Source: Hippopus hippopus
Lineage: Eukaryota > Mollusca > Bivalvia > Cardiida > Cardiidae
Assembly: GCA_946811185.2 (NCBI GenBank)
Contig: OX328105.1
Location: 36,521,394 to 36,585,393 of the forward strand
Length of the DNA stretch: 64,000 nt
Reading direction: 5' to 3'
The number at the start of each line of letters is the position of its first letter. The first letter of the stretch is position 1. Of the stretch, positions 56,306 through 60,546 are shown one piece after another. The position numbers and the translations under genes were made by a program. Under the pieces are notes generated by a model, which was not told the origin of the DNA, made no database searches, and was given only the letters and a program-made list of their open reading frames with translations.

Positions 56306-57322
56306 GTTGTTGTTGTTGTTGTTGTTGTTGCTTGTAACTGATAAATTTCTTAAACCCTTTACCAAACGACAAAATTTTAGCCTTGTCCAAATTCAAAGCA
56401 TTTGCAGACAACAATTTCAATGTGGCTCAAATGGTGCAATTTTTCTTTGATAGGGATGAAAACATTGTGGGAAAAGGAGAAAATGCTGGTTACCAGCATT
56501 TTCTCCTTTTCCCACAGTGTTTTCAAAAGGCTTCTCTTCCAGGGTCGTAAAAAGTCAGCATTGTGCGGTAAAGGGTTAAACCCTTTACCAAACAATCCAG
56601 AGTTTCAATGACCCTAAAGAAGAAGGCTTTTGAATACATTGTAGGAAAAGGTGAAAATGCTTCTAATAAGCACTTTCTCCTTTTTCAACAATGGTTTCTA
56701 CCCTTTCAAAGACAAGTACTATTACATAAGCCACATTTAATTTACTGTATGCAAATGCTTTCAATTTAAATGAGCAAAAAATTTTGCAGTGTGGTGAAGG
56801 CTTAACCCTTTCAAAAATACGAATTTTACACTTTTTTACTCCAAAATATCTGCTGGCTACAAAATTTGAAAATACAAATGAGCTTAAAATCTCTGACTGG
56901 GTAGAGAATATTGTTGGAAAGGGAGAAAATGCTGTTCACCAGCTTTTTCTCCTTTTCCTACATTGTTTTCAAATGCTTTCTCCCTAAGTAATGGTCGTTA
57001 AGATTCAGGATTATCTGATACAGGGTCAAATCTCACAAAACAAATGCCAAGTACCAAGTACATGTACTGATGTGTCGTAGAAGCTCAGATGAGCTATGAA
57101 GACTTGTTAGGCAATACAGCTCTCTAATTACCTCTTCAGGATCAAAGTAGACAACAAATGCCTCTACACATGCTGCAAAATTCTGATCTACTATAGTTCT
57201 TTTTTCAGTTGTGCACAGTAGTACATCTGCAGTGTAGTACTTAGTTTCAATACTCCATGGATAACTTGGGACATTCTCTATCAGGTCTGTCCCATCTGGT
57301 AATGAGTCAGCTTCCAATATAC
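36481..57322 (-). CDS. AAGAB: Alpha- and gamma-adaptin-binding protein p34 (incomplete, with defects)
   Basis: In animals AAGAB is a cytosolic chaperone for AP-1/AP-2 clathrin adaptor assembly. Exons found, in order: 57322-57132, 55429-55330, 50754-50659, 49218-49138, 48323-47966, 46899-46795, 36546-36481 (stop). Shared landmarks include YPWSIETKYYTADVLLC, EAFVVYFD, NSWLPYL, LLVCDR, AQTWCIDHWFELKELS, GIKRIIQSLHAH, FEELFEKFASMK and the C-terminal VAIAFWKAMEGDEDEIDDLD. Splice sites are GT-AG and phases agree, except that exon 48323-47966 is one base out and has an in-frame TGA. The first exon, and a small exon that should lie between 46795 and 36546, were not found. Either a decaying copy or assembly errors. 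Confidence 0.87.
36816..37000 (+). CDS. THAP domain, first exon-like block
   Basis: Open frame from TGG 36816 to TGA 36996. It contains C-x-S-D-S-R, FHPFP and R-C-W-I, placed as in THAP domains. A GTAAGG donor-like site follows at 37001. No upstream ATG in frame was settled on. Confidence 0.55.
36816..40778 (+). CDS. THAP-type zinc-finger and coiled-coil protein (broken or uncertain splicing)
   Basis: Four plus-strand exon-like blocks: about 36816-37000, 37492-37663, 39435-39508, 40633-40778. The first reads CNSDSRYSERLAGGIEFHPF then the basic ..KACGRQQIQLNVEKINGNYA block, like the start of a THAP (C2CH) DNA-binding domain. The second begins HFHDCKPTETYPDPEPAVG, the usual end of that domain, followed by a Pro/Lys-rich linker. 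The last encodes a leucine-zipper-like coil (LHMLALAAENYELKAKLAQE) and stops. Blocks 3 and 4 join in phase (G|AA). Between blocks 1 and 2 a TGA stands where the third zinc-binding Cys is expected, and the block 2-3 phase does not fit. Nested in an AAGAB intron. Possibly a transposon-derived or decayed gene. Confidence 0.6.
37492..37663 (+). CDS. THAP domain end and linker, second exon-like block
   Basis: After acceptor TTCTCTTACAG the frame reads HFHDCKPTETYPDPEPAVGT and a linker rich in Pro and Lys (TPKRPPPKPRSF...). It ends GCAG|GCAAGT, which looks like a GC-AG intron donor. Confidence 0.55.
37850..38100 (+). mobile_element. SINE relic (tRNA-type family)
   Basis: Contains TATTGCAACAGGATTAATTG, GTCTGTGGCTTGGAAAGAAT and a decayed end resembling AATATTGTTGGAAA. 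Weaker than the other copies. Confidence 0.45.
38255..38468 (+). mobile_element. M1 MITE
   Basis: CTCTTTACCACACAACAAAA to GTGTGACAAAGGG, with the central palindrome ATTGTGGGAAAAGGAGAAAA / TTCTCCTTTTCCCACAATG. Right flank TTAA; left flank degraded to TTTA. Confidence 0.8.
38500..38815 (+). mobile_element. Cluster of M1 MITE fragments
   Basis: At least three partial copies: 38500-38590 (GCATTGTGGGAAAAGGGGAA ... CGTGTGGTAAAG), 38604-38690 (CACTGTGGAAAAGAAG ... CAGCATTTTCTG), and 38696-38814 (CATTGTGGGAAAAGGAGAAA ... GTGTGTGACAAAGG). A decayed GATC hairpin lies at 38825-38915. Confidence 0.65.
39058..39250 (-). mobile_element. M1 MITE, decayed copy
   Basis: ACATGGTGGAAAAAGAGAAA / CAGCATTTTCTTTTTTTCC palindrome, then TTTGTCTGCAGCTGTTTTGA and the end ATAGTTTGGTAAAGG. 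Confidence 0.65.
39435..39508 (+). CDS. THAP protein, third exon-like block
   Basis: Between acceptor ATCTTCAG and donor GTATCT; encodes NKENTCIEGRVDVQTTGPVE SFCQ and ends with one base (G) that completes a Glu codon with the next block. Confidence 0.5.
39537..40289 (-). CDS. YqaJ-type nuclease exon
   Basis: Starts at acceptor TTTTTTCCCAG (AG 40291-40290) with LPLIEPIEGPSGDSFPSG and ends with a TAA stop at 39539-39537. 251 codons without interruption. Motifs in order: RITASNFGRF, GSAGEKVAKIVY, ECGFVVNPAFPFIGASPDGK, GMLEIKCPF, HFYQVQGQLLVTGAKFCDF. The catalytic D (SPDG), E-x-K (LEIK) and Q-x-Q are all present, so the domain looks intact. Confidence 0.85.
   Translation of the reverse strand, partial: LPLIEPIEGPSGDSFPSGNLCLTIVSDTDLKSDENWPDVEISQADAVQLEVNTRQRCYCSLWKEERKKRITASNFGRFMVRKLPVTQKFVDLIKNQKDFCSSATSYGSAGEKVAKIVYRKKTGNHVHECGFVVNPAFPFIGASPDGKVCDSTSHETGMLEIKCPFSIRDMTIEEGLNELANRSQFHLERDGDQIVLKKNHSHFYQVQGQLLVTGAKFCDFLTYTRNDPHIQRIYPDRAVSLDIFNKLQTV
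39537..43067 (-). CDS. SWIM zinc-finger / YqaJ-type nuclease protein (three exons found)
   Basis: Minus-strand exons 43067-43014, 42367-42110 and 40289-39537. The first two carry a SWIM-type zinc finger (C-T-C ... C-A-H). The third is a complete YqaJ/lambda-exonuclease-like domain of 250 residues: WKEERKKRITASNFGRF, GEKVAKIVY, FIGASPDG, MLEIKCP and FYQVQGQLLVTGA, with the acidic and lysine residues expected for metal-dependent cleavage of DNA ends. Exons 1-2 join in phase 0. Exons 2-3 do not join directly in phase, so an exon may be missing between 40290 and 42110. The nuclease exon lies inside an intron of the plus-strand THAP gene. SWIM+YqaJ pairings occur in invertebrate multicopy families, some probably transposon-related; that is my recollection, not a search result. 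Confidence 0.72.
40425..40600 (+). mobile_element. M1 MITE, decayed copy
   Basis: CAAGACTTGTCCAAATTGAA, AGCATCTGC, then GTAGAAAACATTAGTAGAAA and the right end GATTGGTAAAAAC. The central palindrome is largely lost. Confidence 0.55.
40633..40778 (+). CDS. THAP protein terminal coiled-coil exon
   Basis: After acceptor TTTTTCTTTAG; completes Glu then PGISPLHMLALAAENYELKA, KLAQEILTNGNLRRENSKLK and QERQIVA stop. Heptad-spaced Leu and many charged residues indicate a coiled coil, as in several THAP proteins. Lies in an intron of the minus-strand nuclease gene. Confidence 0.6.
40876..41100 (-). mobile_element. M1 MITE, complete copy
   Basis: CCCTTTACCAAACAATCACT to GTTTGGTAAAGAG with right flank TTAA (41101-41104). 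Left flank is ATAA rather than TTAA. Long central palindrome GAGAAAAGGAGAAAATGCTG / CAGCATTTTCTCCTTTTC. Confidence 0.85.
41411..41659. mobile_element. M2 MITE (GCTTAATGCATC ends)
   Basis: Left TCTGTGAAAAGGGGGGCTTA ATGCATCTG; right GATGCATTGAGCCTCCTTTT GCCAGAG. Contains the perfect hairpin GGTCAGCCTGCAC ATTCA GTGCAGGCTGACC (41458-41488). Confidence 0.75.
42110..42367 (-). CDS. SWIM zinc-finger exon
   Basis: After acceptor CTTTTCTGACAG it reads CFSMYFSTSGQCAHVLAVVY, KITDWILGG, PQQWDRPRGSKIVSEPV and SSRKRPLVVVFSDNR. The C-A-H pairs with the C-T-C of the previous exon. The donor AATAG|GTAAAG at about 42112 is likely; the literal reading meets a stop just after it. Exact 3' edge uncertain. Confidence 0.68.
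   Translation of the reverse strand, partial: CFSMYFSTSGQCAHVLAVVYKITDWILGGLKEVPDKPACTSVPQQWDRPRGSKIVSEPVTAIVIAKSSNCSSRKRPLVVVFSDNR
42553..42798. mobile_element. M2 MITE, complete copy
   Basis: CATGCTCTGACAAAAGGGGG CTTAATGCATC at the left is the inverted complement of GATGCATTAAGCCCCTTTTT CACAGAGCATG at the right. The internal GGTCAGCCTGCACAGACTGC GCAGGCTGGCC is a hairpin. No ORF. Confidence 0.82.
43014..43067 (-). CDS. First exon of the SWIM/YqaJ protein
   Basis: ATG at 43067-43065 then MAVATDSILDAFCTCTCR, donor GTATGT at 43013. The C-T-C supplies the first SWIM cysteines. It joins the next exon in phase 0. Confidence 0.6.
43633..43840 (-). mobile_element. M1 MITE, complete copy
   Basis: CCCTTTACCACACAACAACC to CATGTGATAAAGAT, flanked by TTAA (43629-43632, 43841-43844). 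Central palindrome GGAGAAGGAGAAAATGCTGG / CCAGCATTTTCTCCTTTTCC. Confidence 0.85.
43935..44138 (-). mobile_element. M1 MITE, decayed copy
   Basis: AATATTGTGGAAAAAAAAAA with AATGCTGGTAGCCAGCATTT TCTCC at the centre and GTCATCTGCAAATATTTTCA to the right. A further right-end scrap (GCGTGGTAAAGGGTTAA) lies at 44535-44551. Confidence 0.65.
44952..45901 (+). mobile_element. Family-b tandem-core element
   Basis: Left ACAAGGGGGCCATGATGGTC, CTGTATCACTCCACTGGC; right CATAAGCACACTGGACTTC, AGCCAGTGGAGCTAAAA. Core monomers of about 155-160 bp at about 45010-45680, each with TAGAGGTC.ACTAGATAAAG and AAATTTGGTAGCCCTAG-like phrases. A conserved 3' block contains GCAATGGCAACCAGAGTTTT and a short GGAC-type tract (45823-45850). 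Confidence 0.82.
45902..46794. other. AAGAB intron stretch, nothing recognised
   Basis: AT-rich sequence without repeats or coding signal that I can name. The missing AAGAB exon was looked for here and not found. Confidence 0.5.
46795..46899 (-). CDS. AAGAB: AAGAB exon (acidic/adaptin-binding tail region)
   Basis: Completes Asp then NLFPSDQTLFKAQGQDDPGG, QSFEELFEKFASMK, plus one base. Acceptor AG 46901-46900, donor GT 46794-46793; 105 nt. Matches the FE.LF.K...MK block of p34. Confidence 0.82.
47041..47264 (+). mobile_element. M1 MITE
   Basis: CTTTACCAGGCAACAAAATT to TTTGATATAGGG with right flank TTAA (47265-47268). Centre GAAAATGCTGGTCACCAGCA TTTTCTGCTTTTCCC. Confidence 0.75.
47500..47790 (-). 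mobile_element. tRNA-type SINE copy (minus)
   Basis: Reverse complement of the family middle (AAGAAAGCAGCCAGTGGCGT, GATTCATTTCTC) and of AGGAAAGCATAGATAGGTGC. The head near 47790 is decayed. Confidence 0.7.
47815..47905 (+). mobile_element. M1 MITE fragment
   Basis: Right half only: TTCCCTTTTCACCTCAATAT TTTCAAAAGC, then TTTTGTGATGGGATAA. Confidence 0.45.
47966..48323 (-). CDS. AAGAB: AAGAB variable central exon with frameshift and stop
   Basis: Bounded by a good acceptor (AG 48325-48324) and donor (GT 47965-47964). The entry frame encodes DSRNVVSPYIPQLMKEEYDA onward and meets TGA just after 48121. The frame that fits the next exon reads FEKDYSDCRMQTSLGAEKQT from there and meets another TGA just before the donor (KEPS*EERI). 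Length is 358 nt where the flanking phases need one base fewer (or two more). Highly charged linker. Either a real double defect or sequencing error. Confidence 0.7.
48511..48728 (+). mobile_element. M1 MITE, decayed copy
   Basis: ACTCCTTACCAAACCACAAA to GTGTGTTTAAGGA with right flank TTAA (48729-48732). Centre CGCTGGTTACAGGCAATTTC TCCTTTCCTCACAATG. Confidence 0.65.
49138..49218 (-). CDS. AAGAB: AAGAB exon
   Basis: Completes Asp, then DFVETTGIKRIIQSLHAHPW PNLVMK and one base. Acceptor AG 49220-49219, donor GT 49137-49136; 81 nt, phases 1 and 1. Confidence 0.88.
49524..49766 (+). mobile_element. M1 MITE, diverged copy
   Basis: CCCTTTACAGAACATACACA, then TGAAAGCATTTACAGACGAC, GTAGAAAACACTGTGGGAAA and CCAGAATTTTCTCCTTTACC. 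An open frame across 49332-49727 is incidental. Confidence 0.65.
49775..50092 (-). mobile_element. tRNA-type SINE copy (minus), long
   Basis: On the plus strand it begins in a TTTG/TTTA run, the complement of the tail (49780-49800). Then come ACAACATATTCAAAGTTATT TCAGCTATAT, GGAAGCCACTGGCTGTTTTC and CAGCAACCTCATTG near the head. Confidence 0.75.
50411..50623 (-). mobile_element. M1 MITE, complete copy
   Basis: CCCTTTATGACACAACCTTG to CTTCATCTGGTGAAGGG, flanked by TTAA (50407-50410, 50624-50627). Centre GGAGAAAATGCTGGTAACCA GCATTTTCTCC. Confidence 0.87.
50659..50754 (-). CDS. AAGAB: AAGAB exon
   Basis: Completes a Lys codon (A|AG), then VSRLVAQTWCIDHWFELKEL SSEEQSDSETE and one base. Acceptor AG 50756-50755, donor GT 50658-50657; 96 nt. 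Strong p34 match. Confidence 0.9.
50791..51007 (-). mobile_element. M1 MITE
   Basis: TCCTTTACCAAATAATCCAG to TTGGTACAGGA with right flank TTAA (51008-51011). Centre GAGAAAATGCTGACAACCAG CATTTTCTCC. Begins just beside the AAGAB exon. Confidence 0.8.
51028..51249 (+). mobile_element. M1 MITE, complete copy
   Basis: CCCTTTACCATACAGCAAAA to GATTGGTAAAGGG, flanked by TTAA (51024-51027, 51250-51253). Centre GGGAAAAGGAGAAAATGCTG / CAGCATTTTCTCCTTTTCCC. Confidence 0.9.
51421..51641 (-). mobile_element. M1 MITE inside an M2 MITE
   Basis: CCCTTTAACGCACAATGCCG to CATCTGCTAAAGAG, flanked by TTAA (51417-51420, 51642-51645). The uninterrupted M2 copies carry a single TTAA at the same spot (GCTTAATGCATC). 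Confidence 0.92.
51793..52935 (+). mobile_element. Family-b tandem-core element, best copy
   Basis: Left ACAAGAGGGCCATGATGGCC, CTGTATCGCTCCACTGGCT, with the hairpin AGGGCCATGATGGCCCT. Four or five monomers of about 155-160 bp, each with CCCATGTAAAACTTGTTACC, GACCCCAGGGCTATAATTTG, GTCCACTAGATAAAGCTACA and CAAATTTGGTAGCCCTAGG phrases. A conserved block GTTGCCATGGCAACCAGAG, GGAC microsatellite (52846-52880), terminal hairpin CTGGCCTTCGGCCAG, then TGGAGCTAAAAA. No gene. Confidence 0.87.
53662..53945 (+). pseudogene. mariner transposase, N-terminal helix-turn-helix fragment
   Basis: RAVIKLCVGAEMTPTDRWKF, VSRCIVFEWHKSVKEGHSDI and KSRRPND are the usual order of the mariner DNA-binding region, with the RSGRP linker decayed to KSRRP. 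The frame then runs into the family-b element. Confidence 0.78.
53952..54597 (+). mobile_element. Family-b element, short copy, inside mariner
   Basis: Left AC.AGAGGCGCTTGAGCGCCT, GTATCACTCCACAGGC, where GGCGCTTGAGCGCC is a hairpin. GTTGCCATGGCAACCAGAA block, GGAC microsatellite (54492-54540), terminal hairpin CTGGCCTTCGGCCAG and GGAGCTAAAAA ending at 54597. Has almost no tandem core. Confidence 0.8.
54709..54798 (+). mobile_element. M1 MITE, right half
   Basis: GGCTACTAGCATTTTCTCCT TTTCCAACAATG, then GAATTGTGTGGTAAAAGG and TTAA at 54799. Confidence 0.65.
55330..55429 (-). CDS. AAGAB: AAGAB exon
   Basis: Encodes EVTFHQMNSWLPYLDQLEPD, IKLLVCDRCTEST and one base. Acceptor AG 55431-55430, donor GT (GTTAGT) 55329-55328; 100 nt. 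NSWLPYL and LLVCDR are p34 landmarks in its small-GTPase-like domain. Confidence 0.88.
55469..55685 (-). mobile_element. M1 MITE, decayed copy
   Basis: CCCTGTCCCACACAATTCC to GTCGTTTGGTAAACGG. Centre CATTTTGGGAAAAGGACAAA / CCAGCATTTTCTTCTTTTC. Confidence 0.65.
55800..56012 (+). mobile_element. M1 MITE, decayed copy
   Basis: TAGACCTGTCCATACTCAAA, CAATGTGGCTCAAATGATGA, CCATGTGGGAAAAAAAGAGA and TTTCTCCTTTTCCCATAATA. Both ends degraded. Confidence 0.55.
56258..56331. repeat. Compound CA / TA / GTT microsatellite
   Basis: About 17 CA units, then TA units, then about eight GTT units. Confidence 0.95.
56355..56575 (+). mobile_element. M1 MITE, first of a head-to-tail triple
   Basis: CCCTTTACCAAACGACAAAA to TGTGCGGTAAAGGG. 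TTAA at 56350-56353 and 56576-56579. Near-perfect centre ATTGTGGGAAAAGGAGAAAA / TTTTCTCCTTTTCCCACAGT. Confidence 0.9.
56581..56801 (-). mobile_element. M1 MITE, second of the triple
   Basis: CCCTTTACCAAACAATCCAG to GTGTGGTGAAGGC; shares TTAA 56576-56579 with the previous copy and 56802-56805 with the next. Opposite orientation to its neighbours. Confidence 0.88.
56806..57025 (+). mobile_element. M1 MITE, third of the triple
   Basis: CCCTTTCAAAAATACGAATT to TATCTGATACAGGG; the right flank TCAA is a degraded TTAA. Centre GGAGAAAATGCTGTTCACCA GCTTTTTCTCC. Confidence 0.82.
57132..57322 (-). CDS. AAGAB: AAGAB exon (first one found)
   Basis: Completes a codon (x|GT) then ILEADSLPDGTDLIENVPSY, PWSIETKYYTADVLLCTTEK and ...ACVEAFVVYFDPEE. 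Acceptor AG 57324-57323, donor GT 57131-57130; 191 nt. YPW.I..KYY.AD and AFVVYFD are conserved p34 blocks. The N-terminal exon with the start codon was not found to the right. Confidence 0.88.
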
Positions 57323-57488
57323 CTGTATACAAATTCATTTTACTGTCTTTTAATTAGGGTAATTTCAAAATTTTTGTTCTGGTAGGTGTAAAGTTCGATA
57401 ATTTGTGGAACCATGGTAGGTACTGATTACTGCTCATTTTATATCGAATCTTTTCCTTTGAAAACAAATCTGTAGAAAATGATCTTAA

Positions 57489-57709
57489 CCCTTTACCAAT
57501 TGACAAAATGTTAGCCTTGTCCAAATTGAAAGCATTTGCAGACAACAATTTCAATGTGGTTCAAATGGTACAATCTTGCTTTGATAGGGTATAAAACATT
57601 GTGGAAAAAGGAGAAAATGCTGGTTACCAGCATTTTCTCCTTTTCCCACAATGTTTTTAAAAGGCCTCTTCTACAGGGTCGTGAAAACCCGGGATTGTTT
57701 GGTAAAGGG
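57489..57709 (+). mobile_element. M1 MITE, complete copy
   Basis: CCCTTTACCAATTGACAAAA to TGTTTGGTAAAGGG, flanked by TTAA (57485-57488, 57710-57713). Centre GTGGAAAAAGGAGAAAATGC / GCATTTTCTCCTTTTCCCAC. Confidence 0.9.
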
Positions 57710-57737
57710 TTAAAAAAACCTTGAAAAAATAGGGTAA

Positions 57738-57949
57738 CCCTTTACTACAAAATCCCAAGTTTTCACAACCTTTTGGAAAGCAACTTTTTAAAACATTGAT
57801 GGAAAAGGATAAAATGCTAGAATTTCCTACTTTATCCACAATATTTACTATCCTCCTAAAGACAATTCCATCATTTAAGACACTTTCTGTTTATTGTCTG
57901 CATATCTTGTAAATTCTGACAAGTCCAAACTTTTGTCTTCTGGTAAGGG
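57738..57949 (-). mobile_element. M1 MITE, decayed copy
   Basis: CCCTTTACTACAAAATCCCA to CTTCTGGTAAGGGA. Most of the central palindrome is lost. Confidence 0.65.
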
Positions 57950-58199
57950 ATACGAATAATCAACATGGATTAAAAATTATTCTAACATGACACCTGAATT
58001 CGGCTCTATAAACACTGTGCAACGAAATCGTGGTAAAATCAACGTCATTCTATATAGAGTGACGTCACTCTATATAGAATGACGTCATTCTGTATAAAGT
58101 AAGTAAGTCATTCAATGGAATATAATCTGTATCTGCGTATTTACTCAAAGTATGAACTTGTTTTCCTTTCATTAAGAGTTGGTCATGTTAGAAGCGAAA

Positions 58200-58370
58200 T
58201 AATCTTCTTTCTATCGTGGTTTATCGTTCAATAAACCACATTGTGAGTTATGAGGCCTGCGCAATGAATAAACCACACGGGCTATCGCCCTCGTGGATTA
58301 TTTGTTGTGCCTCATAACTCACAACTGTGGTTTATTGAATGATAAACCACGATAGAAAGAAGATTATTTC
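58200..58370. repeat. Inner hairpin, left arm
   Basis: CTTCTTTCTATCGTGGTTTA TCGTTCAATAAACCAC ... GTGGTTTATTGAATGATAAA CCACGATAGAAAGAAG: a near-perfect palindrome centred near CGGGCTATCGCCC. Confidence 0.85.
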
Positions 58371-58466
58371 TTAAATACATATATACATGTGACACCAAAA
58401 ATTTATACTAAATCATGCTTACAACAGTATCTTATAACAGTGGTCACCTGCACGACAAGAAATAAC

Positions 58467-59990
58467 AAGAGCTTCGCAAAGCGGCGCATATACGCCCGAA
58501 GGGGCTTGTCAGTAAAATGGGTTAAAGTGAAGGATGTACTGTGAAAGAACAAGACACTGGACACTAAGGGATCACATATGAGACCATGGAGTTATTTAAT
58601 AAATAATCTTCTTTCTATCATGGTTTATCGTTCAATAAACCACAGTTGTGAGTTATGAGGCACAATAAATAATCCAAGAGGGCGATAGCCCGAGTGGGTT
58701 ATTCATTGCGCCTCATTACTCACAACGTGGTTTATTGAACGATAAACCACAACAGAAAGAAGATTATTTCGATTCTAACATGACCAACTCTTAATCAAAG
58801 GAAAAGAAGTTCATACTTGGAGTAAAAATGCAGATGCAGATTATATTCATTGAATAACTTACTTACTTACTTTATACAGAATGACGTCACCCTATATGGA
58901 ATGACGTCACTCTACATAGAATAACGTAGATTTTACCACGCTTTCGTTGCACTGTGTTTATAGAGCCGAATTCACGTGTCATGTTAGAATTGTTCTTCTG
59001 CACTGCACTTCTCCTCAATTTGATCTATGCACCTGTGAAGTATCATTTTTACACCTCTAACAGTTTTTGAGTTATGCTCCTGACAAAATTTAAGTAGGAA
59101 AAAAATCGAAGGGCAATAACTCCTAAACTATAGGGCCAAAAGTTATAGCTCTAAAACACTGCACTTCTCCTCAATGTCATCTATCAACCTGTGAAGTTTC
59201 AGGTTTATATCTCATGTAGTTTTCGAGTTATGCACTAGACAAAATTTGAGTAAGAAAAAAAAAATACTGTAATAATGAAGATCAAAGTGGAATTACTCAA
59301 AATCCGTGCTAGGTAGAGTTATTGTTCTTGCGCAGTGTACTCTGTAATATTGCAAAAAACATGCATACCAAGTTTGAAGTCGTTCTGACTTGAGATGACA
59401 AAGTTATATTCCGGACAAGCACTAAATGCTGTAAAAACGACGATCAAAGGGTAATAACTCAAAGACAGCACGAGGTAGAGCTACAATTCTTGCGCACTGC
59501 ACTTCGAAATATTGCAACAAATAAGCATAACATATTTCAAGTCATTCCTACTTAAGATGACAAAGTTATGCTCCAGACAAGCAAGAAATGCTATAAAAAT
59601 GAAGATCAAAGGGGGGATAACTCAAAATTCATACTAGGAAGAGTTATGGTTATTGTGCACTGCACTCTGTAATTTTTCAACAATCATGCATACCAAATTT
59701 GAAGATGTTCAGACTACAGATGACAAAGTTATATTCCGGACAAGCAGAAAATGCTGTAAAAATGACAATCAAAGGGAAATAACTCAAAGACAGCATGAGG
59801 TAGAGTTATGGTTCTTTCGCACTGCACTCCGTATTATTGCAACAAACACAAATGCCAAGTTTCAAGTCAATCAGACTTGAGATGACAAAGTTATGCTCCG
59901 GACAAAGAACTGGACGCCGCCTGCCCGCCTGCCCACACGCCATGGGTGATCCCATAATACGTCCCGTCTTCGATGGGCATATAGAAGTGC
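58467..59990 (+). mobile_element. Family-c tandem-core element (left end and array)
   Basis: Left end ACAAGAGCTTCGCAAAGCGG, CGCATATACGCCCGAAGG at about 58468 lies in the loop of the foldback element. From about 59000 come six or so monomers of roughly 145-150 bp with GATGACAAAGTTATGCTCC, GACAAGC..AAATGCTGTAA, GATCAAAGGG.AATAACTCA and GGTAGAGTTATGGTTCTT phrases. The end is CATGGGTGATCCCATAATAC, GTCCCGTCTTCGATGGGC. The exact relation of the two parts is uncertain. Confidence 0.65.
58605..58770. repeat. Inner hairpin, right arm
   Basis: CTTCTTTCTATCATGGTTTA TCGTTCAATAAACCAC ... GTGGTTTATTGAACGATAAA CCACAACAGAAAGAAG, around GGGCGATAGCCCG. Confidence 0.85.
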
Positions 59991-60057
59991 ATTAAAAAGA
60001 CTTCAAGTGGACAAAATCAATTTACAGCTTGTTAACTGTTAAAATAATTTAATCCTA

Positions 60058-60249
60058 TTCCACTCAATCAAACTTTATACCTGTCCAAATTGAAAGCATT
60101 CGCAGATAACAATTTTAATGTGGCTCAAATGTTTCGATATTTCTTTGATAGAGAAGATTGGTTACCCACAGTTTTTTCTTTTTCCACACAATTTTTTCAA
60201 AAGGCTTATTCCACAGGGTTGTGAAAAGTCAGCATTGTGGGCTAGAGGG
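60058..60249 (+). mobile_element. M1 MITE, decayed copy
   Basis: CTGTCCAAATTGAAAGCATT, CGCAGATAACAATTT, AATGTGGCTCAAATG, right end GGCTAGAGGG then TTAA (60250-60253). Confidence 0.65.
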
Positions 60250-60546
60250 TTAAAATAATTTAAAAGCATACGCTGACATCCCTGTAATTGATCATACCAT
60301 TTTACAAATCATAGCTACCATAGAACAGTGGTAACTTTTAGACTCCTAAGCAAATAAAATGAACAGTCTGGTCATGTTAAAAGACCAAAAGGTGCCATTT
60401 TCAAGGAGAGAATTTCTTATAAATAGAGTGAAACTGATAGGCACAAGATCAGACTGCAAAGAATGTTAAAATATTGGTACTCTCCCATATTTTAATCATG
60501 AGAACACCAAATCAAATTCAAGGATATTACAGAATAATTCAACATA

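Larger units (their letters stand above)
57979..58990. mobile_element. Large inverted-repeat (foldback) element, about 1 kb
   Basis: The outer end ATTCTAACATGACAC.TGAA TTCGGCTC at 57979 is matched inversely by the end at 58990. Arms of about 390 bp hold a tandem TGACGTCA/CTATATAGA block (58035-58105 and 58865-58925), then an inner hairpin with CTTTCTATCGTGGTTTATCG and CGGGCTATCGCCC. The loop is 58380-58600. No ORF. Confidence 0.82.

Noticed and set aside
10356..57949. Regularly recurring palindromes that might suggest a CRISPR-like array.
   Set aside because: The palindromes are parts of TTAA-flanked MITEs with full-length ends, scattered in both orientations in a eukaryotic genome; there are no short uniform spacers.
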